A DNA stretch of 64,000 bases from Micromonospora coriariae. Lineage in GTDB: Bacteria; Actinomycetota; Actinomycetes; Mycobacteriales; Micromonosporaceae. Location: the NCBI RefSeq assembly GCF_900091455.1, contig NZ_LT607412.1, forward strand, positions 4,402,001 through 4,466,000. The letters run 5' to 3'. The notes under the pieces are model-generated. The model had not been told where the DNA came from. It saw nothing but the letters and a program-made list of their open reading frames with translations, and did not search any database. The translations under genes and the position numbers were made by a program. Numbering within the stretch: position 1 is the stretch's first letter; each line of letters begins with the position of its first letter. Positions 53,913-64,000 of this stretch are shown piece by piece.

Positions 53913-54587
53913 TCAGCCGGCGGCGGACTCCGGCAGGGCCGGGTCGGCGGCGTCGCCCACCGCGAACACCACCACGTTGTCCCGGTAGTGCCCGCGCCGC
54001 CGGTCGAAGTCGCCGCCGCAGGTGACCAGGCGCAGCTCCGGGCCGGGCGTGGGGCCGTAGACCACTGCGGTGGGAAACCGGTCCTTACGTGTGCGCAGCG
54101 ACCCGGTCACCCGGAACGACAGGCGCTGCCCGCCGCGCCGCACCTCCACCCGGTCGCCGGGACGCAGGTCACCGAGCCGGGCGAAGACCGCCGGGCCGCG
54201 CCGCGAGTCCAGGTGCCCGGCCAGCACGGCCGGACCGGTGTCGCCGGGGGCCGGGCCGCCGCCGTACCAGCCGACCGTGTCGAAGTCGGCCGGCGGGATC
54301 AGCGTGCCGGCGCGGTCCAGACCCAGGACGGTCAGCGCGGAGTCGACGCCGATCCGCGGTACGCGTACCCGGGTGGGTGGACCCTGCGGCGCGGGCGCGG
54401 CGGCGGCGGACGGGCAGTCGTCGGTGCAGCCCGGCTGCCAGCTCGCCGCTGGCGGCGGCGCCGGGCCGGTGGTGGCCAGCCCGACCCCGGTGCCGGCGGC
54501 CAGGCAGACCGCAGCGCCGGCCGCGACCAGCGCGGCCAGCGGCACCCGACGGTCGCGGTGCCGTCGGATCGCGGGGCCGATGTTCAC
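53913..54587 (-). CDS. Class F sortase
   Basis: Membrane-anchored transpeptidase that cleaves a sorting signal and attaches the protein to another molecule, usually wall peptidoglycan. The 224-residue product has a basic N terminus, one transmembrane segment (about 17-38), a Pro/Ala-rich linker, and the sortase domain with catalytic H125 (AGHLD) and C190 (LVTCGGDF). An Arg such as R202 (HYRDNVVV) is the likely third residue. The GTG at 54587 overlaps the stop of the DUF4397 gene by four bases, so its substrate is most probably that protein. Confidence 0.85.
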   Translation of the reverse strand: MNIGPAIRRHRDRRVPLAALVAAGAAVCLAAGTGVGLATTGPAPPPAASWQPGCTDDCPSAAAAPAPQGPPTRVRVPRIGVDSALTVLGLDRAGTLIPPADFDTVGWYGGGPAPGDTGPAVLAGHLDSRRGPAVFARLGDLRPGDRVEVRRGGQRLSFRVTGSLRTRKDRFPTAVVYGPTPGPELRLVTCGGDFDRRRGHYRDNVVVFAVGDAADPALPESAAG

Positions 54588-55447
54588 CAGGTGGTGCGGC
54601 GCCGCCGCCACAGCAGCAGGCTCACCGCGACGGCCGCCGCGGCCAACCCGCCGGCCACCAGGGGGTACCCGCCGCGCCCGGTCCCGGCGATGCCGCCGGC
54701 GCCGGTGTCCACCCCACCGGCGGGTACCACGGTGCCGCCCTCGGCGTCGCGGCGTAGCTCGGCGGTGAGACCGCCCTGCTTCGCGTCGAGCACCAGCAGG
54801 GAGTAGACGGCGCCGCCGGTGAGCCGCACCTCGGTGTCGGTGCTCGGCCCGCCGGCCCCGGTCAGCCGCAGCCGCCAGCTACCCGGCTCCACCTGGTGGT
54901 AGTCCGTGGTGGTGGCGAACTGCACGCCGTTGGCGATCATCGGGCCGTCGGCGGCGGCCACATCCAGCACCGGGGTCCGCACCGACGCCTGCACGACCCG
55001 CACCTTGGCGCGGCCCCCGGTAGGCGCGCTCAGGTCGTCGTTGAGCACCCGCAACCCCAGGTCGGCGTGCCGGCCGACGCCGGCCACCGTGTACGCGCCG
55101 CCGCTGGTCACCGCGACCTCGGTGGTGAGGACCGGGGGATCGCTGGCGGGGGCGCCGGCCTCGCGCATCGCCACCGCGTACCGGCCGGGCGCCAGCTCCA
55201 GATAGTCGGAGACCACGCCGTAGCCCACCGCTGGGAAGACCCGTGGCTTCGCGGTGTCGGGGGCGGCCAGGTAGACGTCCACGGCCGGGGTGTCGGGGGA
55301 GAGATGGGCGAGCCGGACGTATCCGACGGGGTCCGCGCCGGCGCTGGCCGGCGTGGAGACGCCGACGGCGGCGAGGGTGGTGCCGAGCAGGAGCGCGCCG
55401 GCGCCGGCCAGCAGTCGGCGGGGCCCGATGGTAGGGAGCATGCGCAT
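54584..55447 (-). CDS. Secreted DUF4397 surface protein, likely sortase substrate
   Basis: A 287-residue protein with a signal peptide (about 1-36, ending ASAGA), a DUF4397 beta-domain (YVRLAHLSPDTPAVDVYLA; second repeat from about 147), a Gly-rich segment (VPAGGVDTGAGG), then IAGTG at 253-257, a hydrophobic helix (262-279) and a RRRR tail. The end has the shape of a cell-wall sorting signal, with a non-LPXTG motif. GGAGG precedes the ATG by about eight bases. Coupled by overlap to a class F sortase. Confidence 0.85.
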   Translation of the reverse strand: MRMLPTIGPRRLLAGAGALLLGTTLAAVGVSTPASAGADPVGYVRLAHLSPDTPAVDVYLAAPDTAKPRVFPAVGYGVVSDYLELAPGRYAVAMREAGAPASDPPVLTTEVAVTSGGAYTVAGVGRHADLGLRVLNDDLSAPTGGRAKVRVVQASVRTPVLDVAAADGPMIANGVQFATTTDYHQVEPGSWRLRLTGAGGPSTDTEVRLTGGAVYSLLVLDAKQGGLTAELRRDAEGGTVVPAGGVDTGAGGIAGTGRGGYPLVAGGLAAAAVAVSLLLWRRRRTTW

Positions 55448-55602
55448 GTCGCCTCCGAGAGCACGGTCGGTGAGCGGGCGGCAACCCACGGAACAGAGTC
55501 CCGTGTACGGGACCACAGCGCAAGTTGTCGACGGCATGTCGCGCGATTTTTGCCAGGTATCGACGGTCACCGCCCGCCGTCGCGGTCGCCTATTCTCGGT
55601 CG

Positions 55603-57204
55603 ATGCGGGATCGCCGGGTGACGCTGGTGTGGGCGGCGTTCGTCGTCGTCGCGCTGGTGTCCTGTGTGCTCGTGTCGCGACGCGAGGACCGCCTCTCCGA
55701 TCTGCACATCTACTACGGCGCGTTGTCCGACCTGCACGCCGGGCGGCCGCTGTACGGGTACGTGGCGGAGAACGGGGGGCCGTTCACCTATCCGCCGTTC
55801 GCCGCCCTCGTGCTGGGGCCGATCACCGCCGTCAGCGAGGGCGTGTTGCAGGCGGCCTGGTTGGTGGCGACGTGCGCGGCGGTCGTCGCCATCGCCGGGT
55901 CGGTCGGTGTCGCGCTGACCACCCGACGGTCCCGTCGCCCGCTCGTCGTGGCGGTGGCGGCCACGGTCCTGATGCTCTCCGCGCCGGTGCAGAGCAACCT
56001 GCGCTTCGGCCAGGTCAGCATCTTCGTCGTGCTGATGGCCCTGCTGGACGGGATGGGCCTGGTTCCACCCCGGGTGCGTGGCGTGCTGGTCGGGGTGGCC
56101 GCGGCGATCAAGCTGACCCCGCTGCTGTTCGTGGTCTACTTCCTCGCCACGGGCCGCTACCGCGACGCCGGCCGCGCGGCGGCGACGTTCGTGGCCTGCG
56201 CCGGGCTCGCCGCGATCGTGCTGCCCGCCGAGAGCTGGACCTACTGGACCGAGGCCGTGCGGCAGACGTCGCGGATCGGCAACCTGGCCTCGCTGGGCAA
56301 CCAGTCCGTGCACGGGATGCTGCTGCGTATCGGCGTCGACGAGGCCGTCCTGCCCCTGCTCTGGGCCGGCCTGGTGGCGCTCATCTGCGCGGCGGCGCTG
56401 CTGCGTGCCAGGCAGTTGACCGCGCAGGGCCGCCCCGGGCACGCCGCGGTGCTCGTCGGCTGCGCCACCGTGGCCGCGTCCCCGGTTTCCTGGACCCACC
56501 ATCAGGTGTGGCCGGTGCTCGCCGCGATGCTGCTGATCGGCGCGTCCGGTGTCACCCAACGCGTCGCCGGCGCGGCGCTGCTCGCCGCAATGGTCGTCTC
56601 GCTGGGTGCGGTCCTCAGTCCGGTGTCGATGCGGCCGGGCGTGCAGTTCCTGTTCGAGAACGCCCGCGCCGTCGGGGTGTGCCTGCTGTGCCTGGCCGGC
56701 TTCGGCGGCGTCGCGGTCGCCGCCGTCCGGACGAACCGGCGACCGGCCGTCGGGCGGGCCTGGTGGCGGGTGGGCATCACGGCCACGGTGGCGGTGGCGT
56801 TCTTCGCCGTGCAACCGCTGCCCGCCGGCGCGGACCCCACCTTCAAGGCGTACACCCTCGACGACGTGGTCAACCCGCGATACTTCTTCGTCTGCCGTGG
56901 CCCGGTCGAGTGCGCCGCCTACGGCACCGACGCGCCGGTCACCTTCGGCACCCGGGCCGAGAAGACCAAGGTGCGGGTCAACGGCGTGGTCTCCGGGCAG
57001 GTGGCCCGATTGGAGTACTACTCCGCGCCGGGCGGGGCGCCCCGGACCATCCCCCTGCTCGCCGCCTACCCGGGGACGCGGACGTTCTCGTTCCGGTCGG
57101 CGAACATGGCGCAGGGCCGGCTCGTCGCGTACGCCTCGGACGGCCAGCCGATCGCCACCTACGACGAGGAACTCGCCGCCGCCCTGCGGACGACCACCCG
57201 CTAG
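55603..57204 (+). CDS. GT87-family polyprenol-phosphate-mannose mannosyltransferase-like protein
   Basis: A 533-residue membrane protein with about ten or more transmembrane helices, an early outer loop DLHIYYGALSDLHAGRPLYGY with the acidic residues typical of GT-C enzymes, and FTYPPFAALVLGP. This is the GT87 pattern (PimE-like alpha-1,2-mannosyltransferases). The C-terminal 130 residues after the last helix form an outer domain without recognised family. Signs fit a wall or lipid mannosylation role, in keeping with pimB in this window. The ATG at 55603 is the only fitting start. Function by family only. Confidence 0.78.
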   Translation: MRDRRVTLVWAAFVVVALVSCVLVSRREDRLSDLHIYYGALSDLHAGRPLYGYVAENGGPFTYPPFAALVLGPITAVSEGVLQAAWLVATCAAVVAIAGSVGVALTTRRSRRPLVVAVAATVLMLSAPVQSNLRFGQVSIFVVLMALLDGMGLVPPRVRGVLVGVAAAIKLTPLLFVVYFLATGRYRDAGRAAATFVACAGLAAIVLPAESWTYWTEAVRQTSRIGNLASLGNQSVHGMLLRIGVDEAVLPLLWAGLVALICAAALLRARQLTAQGRPGHAAVLVGCATVAASPVSWTHHQVWPVLAAMLLIGASGVTQRVAGAALLAAMVVSLGAVLSPVSMRPGVQFLFENARAVGVCLLCLAGFGGVAVAAVRTNRRPAVGRAWWRVGITATVAVAFFAVQPLPAGADPTFKAYTLDDVVNPRYFFVCRGPVECAAYGTDAPVTFGTRAEKTKVRVNGVVSGQVARLEYYSAPGGAPRTIPLLAAYPGTRTFSFRSANMAQGRLVAYASDGQPIATYDEELAAALRTTTR

Positions 57205-57237
57205 GCGAGGCCGCGGGGCCCCGCCCAGCGGTGACGG

Positions 57238-57912
57238 TCAGCGGGTTGCGGCGGCCAGGGCGGTGCGGAGCTTGTCGGCGTCGCTCTGGGTCGGGTGCTC
57301 CCAGTCCGTCGGGTCGGCGGAGTAGATGGTCCCGTAGGCCGGGGTGTCCGGCTGGTAGCGCCATCCCTCGGCCAACGGCCCGACGTCCACCGCGTCGTAG
57401 CCGATGCGGTCCAGGAATGCCGTCACCTCGGCTTTCGCGGCGGCGTCGTCGCCGGCGATCGCGAGGGCGCTGCGGTCGACGGCGCCGGACGGCCGGGCCA
57501 GCGAGTCCAGGTGCTTGAAGAAGATGTTGTTGAAGACCTTGACCACGCGGGCGTCCGGCAGGTGCCGCTGGAGCAGTTCGCTGCTGGTGACCTCTCCGGA
57601 GTCCAGCTCCGGAAAGTTGCCGTCGCGCTGGGGGTAGTAGTTGTTGGTGTCGATGACGACCTTGCCGGCCAGCGGCTCGACCGGCACCGCCCGGTAGGCC
57701 TTGAGCGGAACGCTGACCACCACGAGGTCGCCGACCCGCGCCGCGTCCTGCGCCGTGCCGGCGCTGGCGTGCTCGCCCAACTCGTCGACCAGGTCGGTGA
57801 GCGTCTCCGGCCCCCGAGAGTTGCTCAGCACCACGTCGTAGCCGGCGGCCACCGCCAGTCGGGCCACTGTGCCGCCGATGTTGCCGCTGCCGATCAGTCC
57901 CACAGTTGTCAT
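57238..57912 (-). CDS. NADPH-dependent F420 reductase-family (NADP oxidoreductase) protein
   Basis: A 224-residue Rossmann-fold protein: VGLIGSGNIGGTVARLAVAAGY (about 4-25), SNSRGPETL, VVSVPLKAY, and VIDTNNYYPQRDG. It belongs to the F420_oxidored (PF03807) group, which includes F420:NADPH oxidoreductases and proteins of unknown substrate that lack F420 specificity. No direct proof of F420 use. GGAG lies about ten bases before the ATG at 57912. It is divergent from the acetyltransferase gene. Confidence 0.8.
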   Translation of the reverse strand: MTTVGLIGSGNIGGTVARLAVAAGYDVVLSNSRGPETLTDLVDELGEHASAGTAQDAARVGDLVVVSVPLKAYRAVPVEPLAGKVVIDTNNYYPQRDGNFPELDSGEVTSSELLQRHLPDARVVKVFNNIFFKHLDSLARPSGAVDRSALAIAGDDAAAKAEVTAFLDRIGYDAVDVGPLAEGWRYQPDTPAYGTIYSADPTDWEHPTQSDADKLRTALAAATR

Positions 57913-57990
57913 GTCGGTTCCCAACTCCGTCCACCCGCGACACATTCCGACCGTCGTGATGGGTTGTTCCGGTTGTCGAGGCGTCCACGG

Positions 57991-58854
57991 GTGCGCAGAA
58001 TGCCGTCCGTGCAGTGTCTGACCGAGGATCTCGCGACCTTCGCCGCCGAAGCCGACGCCTGGTTGCGTCGCGAGCCCGTCCTGCACAACGTACTGCTCAC
58101 GCTCGTCGCGGACCGGCTCTCCGGTGACCTGCCACTCTCCGGGGGCGAGCGGTTCGTCCGGGTGGTCGACGGCGGCGCGACGGTGGGTGCGTCGGTGCAC
58201 ACGCCGCCGCGCGGGCCGCTGCTCGGCGCGGTGTCGCCGGCGGTCGCGTGGGCGCTCGCCGAGCACTTCGCCCGGGCGGTGCCGCCGCTGGTCGAGGTGC
58301 ACGGCCCGGTCCCGGCCGTGGCCGAGTTCGCCGAACGGTACGCCGAACGTGCCGGCAGGGTCGCCGTACCCGGCACCGCGCAGCGGATCTTCCGACTGGA
58401 CGCGGTCCGGCCGCCGGTGGGTGTGGCCGGACGCGCCCGCCCGGCCACCGGCGCGGACCGGGACCTGCTGATCGCCTGGGCCGCCGCGTACGCCGCGGAG
58501 ACGATGCCCGACGGCCCGTCGGTCGACGCGGCCGGGCAGATCGACGCCCGGCTGCCGCACGGCGGCCTGCTCTGGCTCTGGGAGCGGGCCGGCACACCGG
58601 TCTCGACGGCCTGGCTGAGCCGGCCGGTCGCCGGCGTGGTCCGTATCAGCGGCGTGTACACGCCCCCGGCGTGGCGGGGACGCGGCTACGCCAGCGGCTG
58701 CGTCGCGCACGCCACCCGGCACGCCCTGAACACCGGCGCCGCCGCCTGCACGCTCTACACCGACCTGACCAACCCCACCAGCAACCGGATCTACCAGTCC
58801 CTCGGCTACCGCCCCCTGTCGGACGCGGCGCAGTGGCGGTTCGCCGTGCCGTGA
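57991..58854 (+). CDS. GNAT-family N-acetyltransferase
   Basis: A 287-residue acetyltransferase with the fold in its C-terminal half: VVRISGVYTPPAWRGRGYASGCVAHATRHAL carries the acetyl-CoA pyrophosphate loop (RGRGYA), followed by LYTDLTNPTSNRIYQSLGYRP, a typical late GNAT motif. The N-terminal half has its own weak fold (GERFVRVVDGGATVGASVHTP). Substrate unknown. Start GTG 57991 is favoured because GAGG is nine bases upstream; ATG 58000 is an alternative. Confidence 0.8.
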   Translation: MRRMPSVQCLTEDLATFAAEADAWLRREPVLHNVLLTLVADRLSGDLPLSGGERFVRVVDGGATVGASVHTPPRGPLLGAVSPAVAWALAEHFARAVPPLVEVHGPVPAVAEFAERYAERAGRVAVPGTAQRIFRLDAVRPPVGVAGRARPATGADRDLLIAWAAAYAAETMPDGPSVDAAGQIDARLPHGGLLWLWERAGTPVSTAWLSRPVAGVVRISGVYTPPAWRGRGYASGCVAHATRHALNTGAAACTLYTDLTNPTSNRIYQSLGYRPLSDAAQWRFAVP

Positions 58855-58865
58855 TGCCGGCCGGG

Positions 58866-59363
58866 TCAGGCCGTGGCGGCGGGGAGCACCTTCTCGATGG
58901 CGGCGCGCAGTTCGTCGGCGCCGGGCTCGACGGTGGGGGCGAACCGGGCGGCGACCGTGCCGTCCGGGGCCACCAGGAACTTCTCGAAGTTCCACCGGAC
59001 GTCCCCGGTGTGCCCGTCGGCGTCCGGGGTGTCCACCAGCGCGGCGTAGAGCGGGTGCCGGTCGGGGCCGTTGACGTCGACCTTCTCGGTGAGCGGGAAG
59101 GTGACCCCGTAGTTGACCTGGCAGAAGTCGCTGATCTCGGCCGCGCTGCCCGGCTCCTGCCCGGCGAACTGGTTGCAGGGCACGCCGAGCACCACCAGGC
59201 CGTTGTCGGCGTAGGAGTCCGCGAGGGTCTGGAGGCCGGCGTACTGCGGGGTGAGGCCGCAGCGGGAGGCCACGTTGACGACCAGCAGCGCCCGGTCGCG
59301 GTAGCGGGCGAGGTCGGCGGGGCCGCCGTTGAGGGCGTCGATCGGGATGTCGAAGACGGTCAT
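58866..59363 (-). CDS. Glutathione peroxidase-family thiol peroxidase
   Basis: A 165-residue peroxidase with peroxidatic C35 (NVASRCGLTPQY), CNQFAGQEPG (C63, Gln) and the RWNFEKF Trp motif. It is a Cys-type, so in an actinomycete without glutathione it probably uses thioredoxin or mycothiol-linked systems; which one cannot be told. The ATG at 59363 gives a standard length. It is divergent from the chitinase gene. Confidence 0.9.
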   Translation of the reverse strand: MTVFDIPIDALNGGPADLARYRDRALLVVNVASRCGLTPQYAGLQTLADSYADNGLVVLGVPCNQFAGQEPGSAAEISDFCQVNYGVTFPLTEKVDVNGPDRHPLYAALVDTPDADGHTGDVRWNFEKFLVAPDGTVAARFAPTVEPGADELRAAIEKVLPAATA

Positions 59364-59453
59364 GTCCCGAGGCTACGCGCCGGCCGGCGGGGCTCCGGTG
59401 ACGGGCGGAGCAGGCGCACTCCACGCACCAGCAGAAATCGAAACATGCACATC

Positions 59454-59509
59454 TTGACGAAGTGATGACGGCGTGAGTACCGTCTCACCATCTCTTTTGG
59501 AAAGTTTCC
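59454..59509 (+). promoter_or_regulatory. Chitinase promoter and leader palindrome
   Basis: TTGACG (59454-59459) and TACCGT (59478-59483) make a good -35/-10 pair with an 18-base spacer. Downstream, at about +10 to +20, lies the perfect palindrome GGAAAGTTTCC (59499-59509), well placed for a repressor that blocks elongation. An 11-base match to motifs I recall upstream of other actinomycete hydrolase genes supports an operator. Confidence 0.55.
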
Positions 59510-59530
59510 TAACAGTTCGGGAGACGCCTC

Positions 59531-61156
59531 ATGAAAAGATCGCTCCGCCGGGCCCTCTGGGCCGGTGCCGTGGTCGCCGTGACCGTCGCGGCGGTGCCGA
59601 TGACGACCGCGTTCGGCGCCGGCACGGTCACCACCACGTTCACCAAGGCACAGGACTGGGGGACCGGTCACGAGACGAAGGTGACCGTCACCAACGGGTC
59701 GAGTGCCACGGTCAGCACCTGGCGCATCGAGTTCGACCTGCCGTCGGGCACCACCATCAGCAGCGCCTGGGACGCCGACGTGACAAGCAGCGGCAACCAC
59801 TACGTCGCGGTCAAGAAGAGCTGGGCCGGTGGGCTCGCCCCGGGCGCCTCCTTCAGCTGGGGCTACAACGGCACCGGCGCCTACAGGGCGCCACTGAACT
59901 GCACAGTCAACGGCGCGGCCTGCGGCGGCGGCACCCCTCCGCCGACCACTGCCCCGCCGACCACCACCCCGCCCACCACGGCGCCCCCCACCACCCCGCC
60001 GCCCACCACCCCGCCGCCGACCACCCCGCCGCCGAACCCGGGTGGCAAGAAGGTCGTCGGCTACTTCGCCGAGTGGGGCGTCTACGGGCGCAACTACCAC
60101 GTCAAGAACATCCAGACCAGCGGGTCGGCCGCGAAGCTGACCCACATCCTGTACGCCTTCGGCAACACCACCGGCGGCCGCTGCGCCATCGGGGACAGCT
60201 ACGCCGACTACGAGAAGGCGTACACCGCGGCGGACAGCGTCGACGGCGTCGCCGACACCTGGGACCAGCCGCTGCGCGGCAGCTTCAACCAGCTGCGCAA
60301 GCTCAAGCAGATGAACCCGCACCTCAAGGTGATCTGGTCCTTCGGTGGCTGGACCTGGTCCGGCGGCTTCACCCAGGCCGCGCAGAACCCGGCCGCCTTC
60401 GCGGAGAGCTGCTACAACCTGGTCGAGGACCCGCGCTGGGCGGACGTCTTCGACGGCATCGACGTCGACTGGGAGTACCCGAACGCCTGTGGCCTCACCT
60501 GCGACACCAGCGGCCCGAACGCGTTCAAGAACGTGATCAGCGCGCTGCGGTCGAGGTTCGGCTCCAACGCCCTGGTCACCGCCGCGATCACGGCGGACGG
60601 CAGCAACGGCGGCAAGATCGACGCCGCCGACTACGCCGGCGCCATCGGCAACCTCAACTGGCTGATGCCGATGACGTACGACTACTTCGGCGCGTTCAAC
60701 GCCCAGGGCCCGACCGCCCCGCACTCCCCGCTCACCTCCTACACCGGCATCCCGCAGCAGGGCTTCAACTCCGACGCGGCGATCCAGAAGCTCAAGAGCA
60801 AGGGCATCCCGGCCAACAAGCTGCTGCTCGGCATCGGCTTCTACGGCCGGGGCTGGACCGGCGTCACCCAGGCCGCCCCGGGCGGCAGCGCCACCGGCGC
60901 GGCGCCGGGCACGTACGAGGCGGGCATCGAGGACTACAAGGTCCTCAAGAACACCTGCCCGGCCACCGGAACGGTCGCCGGCACCGCGTACGCCAAGTGC
61001 GGCAGCAACTGGTGGAGCTACGACACCCCGTCGACCATCAACGGCAAGATGACGTACGCGAAGAACCAGGGCCTCGGTGGCGCGTTCTTCTGGGAGCTCT
61101 CCGGTGACACCGGCAACGGCGAGCTCATCGGCGCCATCAAGGGCGGTCTCGGCTGA
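59531..61156 (+). CDS. Secreted GH18 chitinase with CBM2 domain
   Basis: Hydrolyses chitin outside the cell. The 541-residue product has a signal peptide (about 1-29), a family 2 carbohydrate-binding module (about 31-135, with conserved Trp and two Cys), a Pro/Thr linker of about 35 residues, and a GH18 catalytic domain (about 173-541). The domain starts KKVVGYFAEWG and has the catalytic DXXDXDXE motif DGIDVDWEYP near residue 310, plus MTYDYFG. Ribosome binding site GGAG. The promoter and palindrome upstream suggest substrate-controlled expression. Confidence 0.95.
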   Translation: MKRSLRRALWAGAVVAVTVAAVPMTTAFGAGTVTTTFTKAQDWGTGHETKVTVTNGSSATVSTWRIEFDLPSGTTISSAWDADVTSSGNHYVAVKKSWAGGLAPGASFSWGYNGTGAYRAPLNCTVNGAACGGGTPPPTTAPPTTTPPTTAPPTTPPPTTPPPTTPPPNPGGKKVVGYFAEWGVYGRNYHVKNIQTSGSAAKLTHILYAFGNTTGGRCAIGDSYADYEKAYTAADSVDGVADTWDQPLRGSFNQLRKLKQMNPHLKVIWSFGGWTWSGGFTQAAQNPAAFAESCYNLVEDPRWADVFDGIDVDWEYPNACGLTCDTSGPNAFKNVISALRSRFGSNALVTAAITADGSNGGKIDAADYAGAIGNLNWLMPMTYDYFGAFNAQGPTAPHSPLTSYTGIPQQGFNSDAAIQKLKSKGIPANKLLLGIGFYGRGWTGVTQAAPGGSATGAAPGTYEAGIEDYKVLKNTCPATGTVAGTAYAKCGSNWWSYDTPSTINGKMTYAKNQGLGGAFFWELSGDTGNGELIGAIKGGLG

Positions 61157-61182
61157 GCCGAGGGCCGACGCACCACCCACAC

Positions 61183-61215
61183 GGCGGGGAGGGGCACGCA
61201 CCGCCCCTCCCCGCC
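61183..61215 (+). terminator. Terminator after chitinase gene
   Basis: A perfect 13-bp stem (GGCGGGGAGGGGC and its complement) with a 7-base loop, 26 bases past the stop codon. Confidence 0.8.
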
Positions 61216-61336
61216 CGTGACGTACCGGCCCGGTCGACGCCCAGCGTCGGCCGGGCCGCCGGCGTTGGGCCCGGTCCGCCCGATGTGGCAGACTCGCGGC
61301 TCGGCAGTCTCGATGTCCCCGTCGACGGAGGTGGTC

Positions 61337-64000
<2,664 letters not shown>

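Noticed and set aside
57205..57237. GCGGGGCCCCGC palindrome between convergent genes as terminator
   Set aside because: It is self-complementary with no loop, so a stable RNA hairpin is not expected.
59935..60045. Repetitive C-rich stretch in the chitinase gene
   Set aside because: It is the normal Pro/Thr linker between the binding and catalytic domains.

Overview
The window is chromosomal core sequence from a high-GC actinomycete, most likely Micromonosporaceae (Micromonospora or a close relative). The signs are roughly 70% or higher GC, many GTG and one TTG start codon, a bcc-type menaquinol oxidase with a diheme QcrC and an actinobacterial subunit IV, PimB-type phosphatidylinositol mannoside synthesis, RNase AS, and a class II DAHP synthase. 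Several neighbours (glycerate kinase-erpA-adoK, ctaC-ctaF, trpD beside ctaE-qcrCAB, the DEDDh/GIY-YIG protein, pimB, RNase AS, aroG) are also clustered in Mycobacterium tuberculosis (about Rv2178c-Rv2205c), so much of the window is an old conserved block. I see no rRNA, tRNA, CRISPR array, insertion sequence, phage or biosynthetic gene cluster.

Layout. 1-9 kb: end of a DUF3043 gene, murA, nadA, glycerate kinase, erpA, adenosine kinase, then a cysteine desulfurase/TusA pair. 7.6-17.5 kb: respiration. ctaC-ctaF and ctaE-qcrC-qcrA-qcrB lie on the plus strand; between them, on the minus strand, are a small zinc-ribbon protein, trpD, an odd stand-alone receiver domain and a CtaG-like assembly factor. 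The catalytic subunit ctaD is not in the window. 17.5-25 kb: a stand-alone AsnC ligand-binding domain, a nucleotidyltransferase/Nudix pair, a short Rel/Spo homologue, a DEDDh-GIY-YIG fusion and a NYN-domain protein. 25-29 kb: CAAX-type M48 protease, pimB, and a TetR regulator with a PlsC acyltransferase. 29-36 kb: signalling, namely a GGDEF-EAL protein overlapping a methyltransferase, and an acyl-CoA ligase/histidine kinase/response regulator operon.

36-45 kb: SRPBCC protein, glucokinase and its upstream partner, EEP-family phosphatase, flavin monooxygenase, an alpha/beta-hydrolase-fold protein lacking the nucleophile serine, otsA, and a second PlsC. 45-50 kb: a 1174-residue adenylate cyclase/AAA/TPR protein and a Crp-family regulator. 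50-64 kb: RNase AS, a PNPOx-like protein, a phosphofructokinase with pyrophosphate-type residues, proC, a sortase/DUF4397 pair, a GT87 mannosyltransferase-like protein, an F420-type reductase homologue, an acetyltransferase, glutathione peroxidase, a secreted GH18 chitinase, a lipoprotein, DAHP synthase and a truncated threonine aldolase.

The strongest unexplained signals lie between genes: two copies of a degenerate palindromic element of about 75 bp, two other intergenic elements bounded by perfect inverted repeats, and a short stop-to-start linker near 40.8 kb. Other points are a TetR operator pair that coincides with the -35 and -10 of an apparently leaderless promoter, and a palindrome in the leader of the chitinase gene. 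I did not find a convincing wholly new multi-gene system.
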